A stretch of 64,000 bases of DNA from Platycnemis pennipes (taxonomy: Eukaryota; Arthropoda; Insecta; Odonata; Platycnemididae), in NCBI GenBank assembly GCA_933228895.1, contig OW121848.1, positions 140,324,615 through 140,388,614 of the forward strand. The letters are read 5' to 3'. Position numbers and translations under genes: made by a program. Position 1 is the first letter of the stretch; each line of letters opens with the position of its first letter. This document shows, piece after piece, positions 55,101 through 64,000 of this stretch. Below the pieces are notes generated by a model. The model did not search any database. It saw only the letters and a list, made by a program, of their open reading frames with translations, and was not told where the DNA came from.

Positions 55101-56225
55101 CTCAGGGAACAGCTGTGAAAATTCTGTAATGATAAACTGTATACACGAAGCGTGTACGGATTCGCTTTCAATCCTCCCACTTCTCATCGCTGTTTTGCGG
55201 AAGGTAGTAAGACAGAAAAGCGGGGACTCTTTGTGCTTGATGCCAAAAAGGTTGGGAACCTCAGATTTAGGGTAAGAAGATTTCAAAATCAGATTTAAGC
55301 GTCTAAACAGATTAAATCATTTGGAAGTACAATTGTACAAAATGGGATGCTAAGGGTACTAGCTGGAAGCAAATGTTAGAACATTAACCAGCGAACTATT
55401 TCGTGCTGTTTGAAGTAATTAAGCCCATTATTATTTTACCGTCTACGTAAAAATATTCATTAAAATCCATTTGTGGATGCAAAGATGATGTGACTGCAAT
55501 GAGCTATGTAAGCTCAGCGATCACTTTCAGCACAATATCTCGAAACTTCGGGATAAGCAAATGGTCCCCGTAGGCATTCAGCTTAGTTTTGGCATCTGCG
55601 GTGTCGGCAAATTCCAGACGAAACACAAGAATTGATTTCAACCTTGAAGCATGATTGGTTATCCTTCTAACTCTTTGGCGCAAAACAACATCATCCAGCG
55701 TGCTCCAATGAATTTCAACCGTCGCCAACAGGGATATGCTTAGCCTTCTTTTCGGCACCTACTCTACTCCGTGCACGAAATAGAAGAAATTCATTAGGGT
55801 TAGTTGATTTGTGCTGAAAACAACCGTCTACCATTGGTTATCTCGTATTCTCCACCCGATTCTTCTCCTTTCGGACCCTTTCCTCAGCACGTATCGTACT
55901 TTCTTCCGCATTGAATGAATATTAGTTGGTAGGAGGTCAGAAGGTTATCAGAGGTGATACTGATATGAAAGGAAATGAGAGGGATGAGTGCATGCAAGCA
56001 TCTGTCTTTAACTTTAATGGATTAAGTATGGGCTACAACTTAACCCGTTCACGATTAATACGACCGCGGAATCCCTGCGGACTGTGAAACAATGCCAAAT
56101 TCAGCCGTACCAATTTCTGAGGGCAGGTGGGACTGCCTTTGCAACCATTCCCTCAGCATAGCCTCGCCCTCTTCCACGACCATTTCACCGTCGCCGTTGG
56201 AGTTATGGTTTCCTTCCGGATGCAT
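42953..56225 (-). CDS. CRAL-TRIO domain lipid-transfer protein (alpha-TTP/clavesin-like), seven coding exons
   Basis: Family members (alpha-tocopherol transfer protein, retinaldehyde-binding protein, clavesins) are soluble proteins that carry small hydrophobic ligands and often bind phosphoinositides. Exons, 5' to 3': 56225-56111, 53972-53813, 50382-50237, 45794-45682, 45071-44967, 44407-44299, 43140-42953. They join in phase to 311 residues plus TGA, a normal family length. The N-terminal helical region has EAMLREWLQRQSHLP and VERAKSRLEAYFCLRT. The lipid-binding domain has LPQLTPDGNTVYVFRLKDQD, GLVYVFDLSGFSLAFLAR, KIREVHLLSSSTVVDRLVAF, PKKIMPKEYGGGEESLE and ends GVDGSFRKLCLD. Introns with GT/AG borders are 2138, 3430, 4442, 610, 559 and 1158 bp, several with transposons. 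Nothing breaks the frame. Ligand and exact orthologue are unknown. It is convergent with RpL18. Confidence 0.9.
44299..44407 (-). CDS. CRAL-TRIO coding exon 6
   Basis: Acceptor CTCTTTCAG, donor GTAAGT. It encodes LHIHSTSNLDPLFEHVPKKI and MPKEYGGGEESLEIMH, including the family's LP.EYGG motif with Met in place of Leu. Confidence 0.9.
44967..45071 (-). CDS. CRAL-TRIO coding exon 5
   Basis: Acceptor TCCTCTCAG, donor GTAAGA, 35 codons. It encodes EGLYVKIREVHLLSSSTVVD then RLVAFIRPLVRRMDK, matching the (Y)P.R.K.VH.IN.P...D segment of the family. Confidence 0.9.
45682..45794 (-). CDS. CRAL-TRIO coding exon 4
   Basis: Acceptor CTTTACAG, donor GTAAGT. It encodes GKPKDGLVYVFDLSGFSLAF and LARMPFSLVNKVFAYVH, the central strand with the conserved D.SG/D.EG motif. 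Confidence 0.9.
46370..48010 (-). mobile_element. Truncated Tigger, copy 2
   Basis: Homologous to the inner Tigger at 17325-19843: it shares the N-terminal region (CGCCATTCAC/GCCATTCACGG and the CATCACGATTTTTC/CATCGCGATTTTTC words), the CACTAGTGGCG.TGTG....CCAC block (19512 and 47636), and the terminal GGAAAACG...TACGGGG...GCGGGAAAACGTAAATTCC stretch near 47850-47990. The catalytic half is missing and the right terminus is decayed. A 272-bp inverted-repeat unit (46870-47141) sits inside it. Confidence 0.7.
46870..47141. repeat. Inverted-repeat unit inside Tigger copy 2
   Basis: GACTCGAGGGTTTCCG (46870-46885) is answered by CGAAAGCCCTCGAGTC (47126-47141), 14 of 16 matching. Between them are a direct repeat of ATAGGAAATATATA (about 46964 and 46988) and the sequence CCTGAAGATGGCTGAAAC at 47041-47058, followed by two GAAACTTTCGTC words. 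Confidence 0.6.
48474..50236 (-). other. CRAL-TRIO intron between exons 3 and 4, right part
   Basis: No coding sequence recognised; the 139-codon frame at 48652-49071 (+) has no family resemblance. It contains the 34-bp inverted repeat at 49688-49929. Confidence 0.35.
49688..49929. repeat. 34-bp inverted repeat, 174-bp spacer
   Basis: The arms 49688-49721 and 49896-49929 match at 32 of 34 positions (TGACACAGG...GTCTTCCGCGTT). The spacer includes two copies of CTGCTGCTCCCTGATTGGC at about 49841 and 49871, each holding a reversed CCAAT box, and a TATTTATACA at about 49809. It could be a small fold-back element or a displaced promoter-like cassette; no target duplication was identified. Confidence 0.75.
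50237..50382 (-). CDS. CRAL-TRIO coding exon 3
   Basis: Acceptor CATTCCAG, donor GTAATA. It encodes IWAPLPQLTPDGNTVYVF then RLKDQDPSNFSLQGLLRAA, the beginning of the lipid-binding domain. Confidence 0.88.
51102..51600 (-). mobile_element. Jockey-like LINE fragment (copy 2)
   Basis: Same family as 3735-5003. The 3' tail (CATAATGCCCTGCAAGCCACC) is at 51114. The - strand frame 51596-51318 encodes LQAIEKRCDTWQL joined directly to LHILNKFQENIF and PTPTYYGRLDHNHKIREIDC, showing an internal deletion of more than 100 residues relative to copy 1. Confidence 0.75.
52055..52905 (+). mobile_element. Jockey-like LINE 3' fragment (copy 3)
   Basis: The + strand 52124-52369 encodes YLGIRLTRDLSRGKHIREI, RKLGLAKRELG and RPHLEYASSIWDPYEIGL, the C-terminal region following the RT. 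Later frames continue to TPTYSGRMDHNYKIREIDC. It ends with GGTGGCTTGCAGGGTATTATG and GTAGATGTAGATG. 5'-truncated; opposite in orientation to copy 2, in the same CRAL-TRIO intron. Confidence 0.78.
52906..53812 (-). other. CRAL-TRIO intron between exons 2 and 3, remainder
   Basis: No gene or recognisable element seen apart from the splice site at the right edge. Confidence 0.35.
53813..53972 (-). CDS. CRAL-TRIO coding exon 2
   Basis: Acceptor AATTTTAG, donor GTGAGT. It encodes GALLRQMLCRCSGSVERAK, RLEAYFCLRTAITEVF and SNRDPLAPDVQTACNT; it starts with two bases of a split Asp codon and ends with two bases of a split Met codon. Confidence 0.88.
54196..55005. repeat. 430-bp tandem duplication
   Basis: Copy 1 starts with CATGAGGTAAAACTTCGAAAG near 54198, copy 2 with CATGAGGTAGAACTCCGAAAAG near 54634. 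Alignment runs through TTTTTAGCTACCGGTAC and TTACTGATACGTCA to ATAA.TTAGGAT at about 54593 and 55000. Divergence suggests that it is not recent. Confidence 0.75.
54333..55264. mobile_element. hAT MITE with a tandemly duplicated left part
   Basis: Left end CAGTAGTTCTCAACCTG, right end (inward) CTGAGGTTCCCAACCTTTTT, the Charlie-like hAT terminus. The flanks ATTTATGG (54325-54332) and ATTTAGGG (55265-55272) are a one-mismatch 8-bp duplication. A second left end CAGTGGTTTTCAACCGG occurs at 54763, exactly 430 bp on, because flank plus left end were duplicated in tandem. Within both copies CCGGTA words recur. Non-coding. It sits between coding exons 1 and 2 of the CRAL-TRIO gene. Confidence 0.8.
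55504..55757 (-). other. Unknown 84-codon open frame, possible exon or relic
   Basis: The frame VPKRRLSISLLATVEIHWST through LRQRVRRITNHASRLK to FRDIVLKVIAELT and TAG lies in the first coding intron of the CRAL-TRIO gene. It begins right after ...GGAGTAG, which could be a splice acceptor or simply an in-frame stop; there is no ATG at the start. Its base composition is more gene-like than its surroundings. I do not recognise the protein. Confidence 0.25.
56111..56225 (-). CDS. CRAL-TRIO coding exon 1
   Basis: The acceptor CCTCACAG precedes GAATG, so the ATG at 56225-56223 lies two bases into the exon. It encodes MHPEGNHNSNGDGE through LREWLQRQSHLPSEI plus the first base of an Asp codon; donor GTACGG. 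Confidence 0.85.
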
Positions 56226-57742
56226 TCCTGTGAGGGCGAAAGAAAACACTTGAGGTAGTTGAAAGCGGAAACTCATAGATTACCTCGATGATTTGTATTT
56301 TCCGCATCGACTTGAGTTGTAACTGATTTAATTTTTTCTCATTTTTAGGTAATGTTAGGCAGTGGGAGTTGCTAAAGTAAATAATGGAAAGCTCACGAGA
56401 AAAAATAATGTCGTTCTTCAGTCGCGAATCTGAAAAGCGAATACAGGTGAGAGGGAAATTTGGGAGATAACGGCTTTCCGCCATGATATTTTTCATAGTT
56501 CCTCTCCTCAGAATCTCTAACTAATATCTAGATTGGTACCTTTAGGTACCCATATTTTGTACCAATAATTACCTTTCATCATTAAACCGAATCCAACACT
56601 AACGTTCACCCAAACTAAGTTATTATTCGCGTCCTTAAAAAAAAAAATTAACTACGATGACTAATTTTGTATTTTACCTTTACGGAAGTAGAACACATTG
56701 CATGAACTGAAATTACTTACGTCGGAACGGCAGCTAAAGTCCCTCAGTCCGGAATGGAAAAATGTTCACGGAGGTAATCGTTGTGAAATTATTCGCGTTA
56801 AATGTTAAACTGAATTTTTTTCTGCATTGATTCCAATTTTTACGGGGAATCTCCCGTTAGTTAGTGAAACACTCATTTTGCATGGATACCTTTCAAATCA
56901 TTAGCAGTTAAATTTTAAGTTTAGCTATAAACAAAACGTTACGGGGCACCAATGCCTGTATTTCTGAGAAAGAAATGAGCACCAATTGCCTGTATTTCTG
57001 ATACTTATAGTATATAACCGATTATAATGAAAACTTAGCATATTCGACTTCTAAATGGCTAAAAACATAATACCGTAGTTTACCCATTTAGTTTATGTGA
57101 ATTATGAATGACTTTCATGTATTATGAATCTCTATAGATGTTAATGGCTGAGGGACTCTGCCACACTTTAGGTACATCCTTACACTTAGATCACTGCCAC
57201 AATTGCCGGGCTGTTGCTCAACCGTGGCATGTTCAACTGCTACCAAATCCTATGTACTCACCTGGATGTCTCTCACGAAAAATCACGATAGACTCCTGTC
57301 GAGTGACATGACGACGAAAACGGATAGATGTAGCTCGACGTGGGCTTGATTTAGCTCGAGGGGCGTAATTATAGTTTGCGACTGAAATCGAACAACGCCC
57401 GCCTCATCACTTGATGCTTACCTTTCGATCGATATTTTCCGTTATGAGCACTAAGGGAGTGCACACACTTCGACGGCTGATTACAGAATGTGTCGTGGGA
57501 TTTCCGAAATCGGTAATCCTACGCACCTACATTCCTTCGGAGGGGAGTTTCGAGTTGAACCGTAGCCGTCTATGATAGGTATCAGGTTGATTGTCATTTG
57601 GAGTTCTTGCCTACCATCCTATGGGCCTGGTCGACTCCCGCCAAATGCAGGTTTTCCGTTGAAATCTTAATCCCTACTTGGGGTCCGTATGGAGGTTTCA
57701 TTATTTTTGAGTTTATAGGATGGTTCGCTCAGTCCTTACTTT

Positions 57743-57778
57743 ATCGTTTAACGTGGGCTGATGCCCACGTTAAACGAT
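57743..57778. repeat. Perfect 16-bp hairpin
   Basis: ATCGTTTAACGTGGGC, loop TGAT, then its exact complement GCCCACGTTAAACGAT. Right after it come three more copies of the core word (CGATAGTTGACTATCG palindrome at 57775-57790 and AAACGATAGTTGAC at 57808-57821). Confidence 0.9.
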
Positions 57779-58572
57779 AGTTGACTATCGTTATCGTTAA
57801 AGATAGTAAACGATAGTTGACTCACTCATGGTGTTTTCAAGTCTGTTTCCGCACTAATAGGCGCTTCAGACCGGGAGGAAAGGTATAAGGATAGGGATGG
57901 AAGGGATAGAAGGGATAGGGATATGTGGTCTGAAGCTGGGGATCTGGAATTCTGACCCGATAGTTGACAGTTTTCTACCGCATACGTACTGTTTTGATAA
58001 GTATCCTAACTCTATTTGAATTTCATTTATCCATCGGCTCCATTATTACGGTCTCAACAAATAGGCATATTTCCTACCCATCTTCATTCTACCCTTAAAC
58101 CAAGTTTCTCTTTCTTCCTTGTCCTCACTAACCCAATATTTTACCTTCGATAGCGACAATCAGCATTCCACTGCCCCTAAGTTCATGTTCCTGCTCTGCG
58201 CCCTCTCTCGTCCAATATTCTACCAAAGTAGCGAGCGAGTTATTTTTCTACCCTTCCTCCGCACCCTAAAATCCTACCTATACCCGAATGTATCTAATCC
58301 TATCCACGAAGTTGCCAGTAATCTCTTTTGTTTTTCATTTTCCTTGGTAACAACTTGAATCACCGATCAGATTTCTGATAGATTAGTCTGCCTGTTGGTT
58401 AATGGAAAGGAATTTACCATGTGAATTGTATTGGGAGAATAAATTATTATTATCATTAAAAAGGTGTAGACGGACAAGGTCATGCTTGAATTTGGTCGAT
58501 TTGACTTGATGAGAGATTACACGAGGGACTCACCTTAGGGACTCACAAGAACAATTGATTTAATAAAGACGT

Positions 58573-58990
58573 ATGCTTGCCCCTGAGGTAAAAGAGCTGG
58601 GGTGGAGCATTACGGATGAATGGATTGTGAAATCCGTTGAGAGAGGAGAAAGGCTTCTAGAATTCCGAACGCAACTCAAGTTAGTGGCGACAAACCACAG
58701 CCGAAGAAGACATGCGTGGAAAATTCCAGCAGATAAAAGAATATACCAAATTGACTACGATTTCGTGAAGTAGGGATTCCAGAACCAGGCGAAGGACTAC
58801 AAGAGCTACCCGGAGGCAGATATTAACATTAACCACAACTCAGTGATGATAAATTGCGTCACGAAATCCGAGGAACCGAAGAAAATGACAAAAATGGTTA
58901 GTCAAAAAATGGAGATACTCAATATTAGCAAACTAGTGGGAGATAAGAATTTTGTGAATATTAACGGGTTAGCCGATAGGGGAATCGAGT
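58573..58990 (+). pseudogene. LINE endonuclease (EEP domain) relic
   Basis: The + strand encodes ELGWSITDEWIVKSVER, RRRHAWKIPADKRIYQIDY (the QIDY motif of apurinic-like endonucleases of LINEs), a stop at 58771-58773, then KDYKSYPEADININHNSVMI, where the active-site SDH of intact enzymes has become NHN. It is a dead fragment, perhaps of the same RTE-type family as 6215-7725 but without a joining RT. Confidence 0.6.
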
Positions 58991-60316
58991 GTAGAGCTGC
59001 GTGAAACCAATCTTAGGATTGAGTTAGGTGGTGGGTGGTGATGACTGGTGGAACAGAGTCAATGGTACCTGTATGCTGTAATTAGGGTTTCTTCCTGTGT
59101 CCACCCTGGAAGGAAGTGACATGAGTGGTATGCGTCGGTGTATAAAATATGGATTCAGATCGTTATAGTTTGGGAGGGAGGGGAGTTACGAGCAGGGAAT
59201 GAAGTTTGATGGCTTGCATTTTTCGTTTATTCAACTAGAGTTCAAAGAAGGCGGACAGAAATGCAGCCTTCCCCCGTTCCACACTCGATAATTCGTCGAT
59301 TTCGCGTTTAATCGAATGGCACGAGGGGGGTTATTGGAATCCGTGGTACACCGCCTAGGAAGAGGGATGTGACGCGGTGAGCTGAAGGGGAAACATACGT
59401 CTCATCAGCTTCGTAGGAGAGCACGAATCGCTTACCGGATTTTTTTTTAAATTTCCTTGTTTCCCAAAATTCTCTGTAGAAGATTGACTTGGAATCCGCC
59501 CATTCCTCGCAACCATAGGTGTGTGATGTTATACGGAATGAGAACATTGACAGAGTAAACATTTAAAAGTGAAAAGCGGCGTATTGCAGGAAATCGACAG
59601 AGATTCTTGACCCTATTTGGCTCAAGTGCGACTGTATCTGATGAGAAGATAACATTGGGTTAATGGAAAAGATGAAAGTCTTAGCCTTTGGAATATTCTT
59701 GCGAATTGAAGCAAAGTGACCTTCCTTCTCCGGTCGAGCGTTGAGTTTCAGTATCAGAGCTGAAACAATGAAAGATGGCGATATGCTGGCGTCCTTCGCC
59801 GGACGCGGCAATGAAACTTGGTTTCACACCTTTTTTATCCCGTTTGACCCGTTTGAGGGAAACAAAAAAATCAAGGGAAACTTCTTTTCTCGCCTAGATA
59901 CGTTCCTGGTCTTACAAAACGTTTCTAATTGATCGGGTTTTTTTTATTAGAGACACGTTCACGTTGACCATCAGTAGAAAACCATGAACGAATATTCACT
60001 AAGATATTGGGTTCGTTGGAATCCGATGGTCTTACGGTAGAAGTTTATCTATCTAAAAGCAATTGGTTTTTGTTGCTATATAAAGAAGAAAGAGTGAGTG
60101 AATTTGTCGTGTGACGGTATGTTCCTAGGTTCCTAAGTTTTGAAAATCCGAATATTTGGATCCTTTCCGTTTTGTTTGTTAGAGAAAGGAGTGGTGTGGC
60201 CGTTTGCGCACGAGGATGTAAGGCAATTAGGAGGGGACTGGATTCCAAAAAGAAGGGAGGGTGAAAAACCTGACGTCCGTCGGCTCGAACGAAACGTTCG
60301 CGGGAGTATTCAAGAG

Positions 60317-60369
60317 GTAGTCGCGTGGTTCTTTACACGAAGGACGTGTAGAGAACCGCGTGCGACTAC
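60317..60369. repeat. Imperfect hairpin with about 24-bp arms
   Basis: GTAGTCGCGTGGTTCTTTAC (from 60317) is complemented by GAGAACCGCGTGCGACTAC (to 60369), with a five-base loop region around AAGGA and a two-base bulge. It is GC-rich and compact. No known RNA family is recognised. Confidence 0.7.
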
Positions 60370-62689
60370 GGGTTCACTGTACTCGGCGTGCTTCTTTGCA
60401 CGTACGTACGGGTCGGCAGAGGAAAATATTGCCCATGTCGAAGTGTAAATGTGGCCTCTCTACAGGTAAATCCTCGGTATAGAAAATCGTGAGTATTCGC
60501 TGGTTGATGTCGCGAATATAAATGTCGCAATGGGAAGCTGCGAATATAATAATATTCGTGATATACATTTGAGGTTAATTTTATCTATTAGATGTTTTTA
60601 TTGGTCAGTTCGACTAAGTTATCAACATTTAGATTGAATGTTATTCTTAAAACCCCGGTTAGCTTCAATAGTAAGTTCAAGTGAACGTTATGTTACTTTC
60701 CCGATTGTCGACACTTGTATTTGAAAATGGTACATCGGTCAAACGGCTAGCCGATTGACCTTTTACTTTAAATAATTAGCGCAATTTCAATCATTTTGAA
60801 TCTAGAAAATTTTTAACCAGGCACAATAAAAATGGACCTTACAAAGTAATATGTAGTCTCGTGGACATTGTAGCATCTACATGTTTCTCTTGTTTTTCCA
60901 GTGATTTGCATATTACTACATTCAGAACTTACAAAATTGTCCTCTCCCATAACAATTTCCCTAAGTTTGATATTGAAATCTCGACACTGGCACATAAAAA
61001 GTAAAATACTGGACTAAAAGTACAAAATTCAATCGCAATTTTCATCTTTATGTCAGTATTAATTTTGTTTTGCGTCATATTTAAGAATGATGAGTACTAT
61101 ATCGGTGGATCTAATACCATGCATCATCATTTATGAGAGCGGAAGAAATAACTATTTACGATAAGAGAATAGAGCAGAGCGTCAAGATAGAGGTTTTCGG
61201 ACCCACGTCCAGTATTTTCAATGCCTTGAAGCAGGTATACGGTGAATATTATAGTAGACCGAAGGGACTTGGTTTATTGGAGTTAAGCCACTGGAGTTCA
61301 AAGAGAAAATATGACAATGAAACCAAAAATATGATTTTATTGACAATTGAAGAAGTGCTTCTTAGAGAGGGTGGGGAGAGAAATCCATGAAAGACCCAGG
61401 CTAGAATCAGAGGAATACTCAGTTGCAAGTAAAGGCTGGAAACCATTATGAAGTTATTACTTTTTATTTTAATTTTATAACCTTGTCACGCATTATGGTT
61501 GATAATTGTCGCTCCTTTTAGTGTAGCGCTTTTTGCAGTAACAATATATTTATGCCTATATTTTGATGGTGCTATTGTAGGAAATAAATGAAAGAAACGT
61601 GGAATAATCACGGGAGAAGAACATTAAATAAGGCTGAAGTCAAAGAAAAAGTAGCTATGGAAATAAAATCGAAAAACTATGATGGAGTAATGTGACAGGT
61701 ATAATATTAAGAAATTCTAAATTTATCATAAACCACTCGCAATGATTACTACTGATGATGGCCACACCGAGCGCATCAGTACAAACGAAGTATAGCTTGC
61801 TCTTATTTCATTACCCCTGGTATTGTAAATAGGTAGGTGTAGATTTAAAACCCAATGAACCACTAAAATGATTTGTTTCATTTCCCTAAAATAGATCAAA
61901 AATGTAAGGCTTCACAATTTAATCTTTAACTTATATTTTTATGCTTTTTCTACTAGAAATCCAAATTTGCATCCTTTTCCCTATGGTTATTTACATTCTT
62001 TCCTCTGTAAACATCTTCTGCATTCTCTACCCACTTTTCTATTATTTTTGTATTTAGAATCCCCTTGTCTCTTATGCTCCACTTTAACCCTTTGGTAAGC
62101 GTTTTCCTCTCGCGCCCTTATTCGATTCCCTACCTATCCAAATTCGTTTCCTGAAATACACTTAACTATTATAGTCCCTTTTCCTCAATCAGGAAGTTAC
62201 AGAACATTACGACGCCCATTTCTGTATCCTTCAAACATCTTTTTCTTCCATCCCCGCTCAAATTCCTGGACATTAATGCTGTATTTGTTGTGCTTGTTTT
62301 GGTAACACTACTCTTCTAATCAGTTCCATGATATGATTCTCAGCCCATTGTAATAGGATTTCCTGCTCTTTGGTGTAAAATATTCCATTTATCGTAGTTT
62401 TTGCTCTTCTGCTTCCGCAAAAAATATTAAACCTCGTCATGATTTTGGATATTGTTTTGCTTTATTTTTCTTGTGACTAATATCCAACTATCCTGTACAA
62501 CAACATTTAACAAATCTTAAATCCTCTTTTGCATATGTAAAATGGTTTTCCTATTATTTCAACAGAGGCATTGTCGATCAGTAAAAAATAGCACACAATG
62601 TCCCCATGACCTTGCCCTTATGTAGATTCCATGGGAAAAAAATGGTAGGTTTTCAAATATTAGCATTTAAATTAGCATAATATTCTTAC

Positions 62690-62792
62690 CTTTCGATTAT
62701 TCTTATGAGGTGATGCTCCTGCTCCCGATGTGTTTCCAAGACGTTGTGTATCCCTGCTGAGGATCGAATGTTGCACCGCACAAGGAGATACT
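62690..62792 (-). other. Putative untranslated first exon of the CRAL-TRIO gene
   Basis: On the - strand a candidate start A at 62792 is followed by 103 bases without any ATG and then a strong donor, GAAAG|GTAAGA (donor 62689-62684). Joining to the acceptor at 56229-56228 would put the mRNA's first ATG at 56225. The join is inference: no transcript evidence is available and other leader exons are possible. Confidence 0.4.
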
Positions 62793-62822
62793 GAGTCCCG
62801 TCTACTTCCACCTCTACTTATA
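62790..62822 (-). promoter_or_regulatory. Candidate TATA plus TCAGT initiator core promoter
   Basis: TATAAG (62822-62817, - strand) lies 30 bases before the A of TCAGT (62794-62790), the arthropod initiator. The spacing is that of a classical TATA/Inr promoter. About 100 bases on is a good splice donor, and the nearest - strand gene downstream is the CRAL-TRIO gene. Confidence 0.45.
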
Positions 62823-64000
62823 GCTTGTCGTCTTCCCCCTCATCCCTAGAGTGAAGAGGGCCGATTATTTCCTTTCACCTCCCTAAGGAAGGAGAATCAA
62901 GGACTCGCGAAAAGTCCTCGCGTTTGCGCCGGGGCAAAGCAAGTACGGATAGTGGGGATTATATATCCTTATCCAGAGGGGACAGAAAGTCATCAAAGTT
63001 GCAGAAATCATGGAAATCTTTCCGTTCGTCGGAGATTTTGTCGAATTATTGTGGCAGTTCATTAGGTCGTAAATCAGAGTCTGTTTCCTTTGCCCACCAT
63101 AAATAATTACGGAATTATATTTCTTCAAATGTGCCTATTCCGAAAGTTAACAGTCCGAAGGGTACGTGTGATTGTTTTGTGGTTTGTGTCCTTTCACGAA
63201 AAATGAACTTCCTTGAATAAAAATATATTCCGTCTCTATTTTTCGGATCACATTGCTTCAGCCGTTTCCGCTTCTCGCATAATCTGTCTGCTGTGCACGC
63301 GATTCCGCGAAATATAGAATCGTCCGAATCACTCATCGTCTGCTTTTGGGCTGGCCCTGTTCCTCAATAAATTTGAGATTATGTCGAAAAAGCCATTTCA
63401 ACGTTTGTCTACAAGCCCTTCTGCACTTTTGGGGGGAAAAATGAAAGGTGCATTCCACAATTACGGTTAATAGGGAACTATTTACTGTAGAAGCTTAGAC
63501 ACAGCCCGCTCCTGAAGAAGATAGTTTTAATAGTGTTGTGCACTACTTTTTTTGATTTTTGAATTCGACAGAAGTAATGGAAGTTACCATTCCTATATTT
63601 AAAGAAAAATATCGGTTAAAAAGGCAATAAAAGTGGCTAAAATTAATGATGCGCTAAAAAAAACCCCTCCACCGTTTTGATGGACATGTGGCATCACTAG
63701 AGAGTATAGTCTGTTTATATTTTTTACCGAGAGGAATCAACGTACGTATATTGCTTATTGTACTCAGCGACACGTCTGGAAATATTGAAATCCTAACAAC
63801 TTCAGACCATTTATTGTTTATCGTAGCAGAATGCGATTTCCATGTCAATCAGTAGATTTTTATTATAAGATTGAAATGAAGAGAAAGAAGATTTTGTTCC
63901 CGTGCAGGAATTGGAAAAAAAAGTTTTATGTTGCTTGACGCGAAATTTCAGTTCCTTATTTGTTAACTATTCACTATTGTGAATACCATTTAAGTTATTT
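62823..64000. other. Upstream flank, no recognised gene
   Basis: The - strand frame 63336-63115 starts with a real ATG (MSDSDDSIFRGIACTADRLC, then EKRKRLKQ) but matches no family I know. The rest is AT-rich. Confidence 0.3.

Larger units (their letters stand above)
56230..62689 (-). other. Putative 5' UTR intron of the CRAL-TRIO gene / upstream region
   Basis: No intact gene is seen in this 6.5-kb stretch. It holds a LINE endonuclease relic (58573-58990, +), hairpins at 57743-57778 and 60317-60369, a GCACCAAT.GCCTGTATTTCTGA duplicate at 56946 and 56979, GGGATA-rich sequence at 57880-57930, and a LINE-like AATAAATTATTATTATCATT tail at 58438. Several open frames (60140-60448 +, 61133-61390 +) have no family resemblance. 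Confidence 0.4.

Noticed and set aside
1..64000. CRISPR arrays, rRNA or tRNA genes, bacterial insertion sequences
   Set aside because: No regularly spaced identical repeats with unique spacers, no rRNA blocks and no cloverleaf-capable segment with intact A and B boxes were seen.

Overview
This is AT-rich nuclear DNA from an animal, almost certainly an arthropod and most likely an insect. It contains introns with GT/AG borders, a ribosomal-protein gene whose 188-residue product fits animal eL18, and dense relics of hAT, Tigger/pogo, Penelope-like, Ty3/gypsy and jockey- and RTE-type elements. The species cannot be fixed from the sequence alone. Long reading frames are rare because the real exons are short and the transposon frames are decayed.

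Two protein genes are supported exon by exon, and they converge. (1) RpL18 (eL18) is on the + strand, five exons from 8699 to 37827. All phases match, and introns 3 (5.5 kb) and 4 (22.9 kb) are packed with transposons. (2) A CRAL-TRIO lipid-transfer protein gene is on the - strand. It has seven coding exons from 56225 down to 42953, and its phases close perfectly to 311 residues. A candidate TATA/Inr promoter with an untranslated first exon lies at 62.8-62.7 kb.

Layout. 1-8.6 kb: intergenic, with a TTAA-flanked MITE inside a Tigger-like end, Ty3/gypsy pol debris, a jockey-like LINE and an RTE-like LINE. 8.68-37.9 kb: RpL18. Intron 3 carries a hAT element (TSD ATATGAGA) split by a 1.4-kb element 'A' with CAGGG ends. 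Intron 4 carries a Tigger inside another pogo/Tigger element, a transposase of unrecognised class, a Penelope-like element split by a hAT (perfect TSD GTTATGAT), a second copy of A that contains a related element 'B' (itself holding a probable solo LTR), and a pogo-like element with a psq helix-turn-helix. 37.9-42.8 kb: intergenic, with a 1.6-kb inverted-repeat element and a hairpin. 42.8-62.8 kb: the CRAL-TRIO gene. Its introns hold a hAT with perfect TIR and TSD that contains a Tigger relic, two jockey-like LINE fragments, a tandemly duplicated hAT MITE, a LINE endonuclease relic and several strong inverted repeats. 62.8-64 kb: nothing recognised.

The main biological points are a housekeeping ribosomal-protein gene that tolerates a 22.9-kb transposon-filled intron, an ordered nesting history readable from target-site duplications, and a group of CAGGG-ended elements with 5-bp duplications whose superfamily I cannot assign. 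No CRISPR array, rRNA or tRNA gene, or bacterial-type operon is present.
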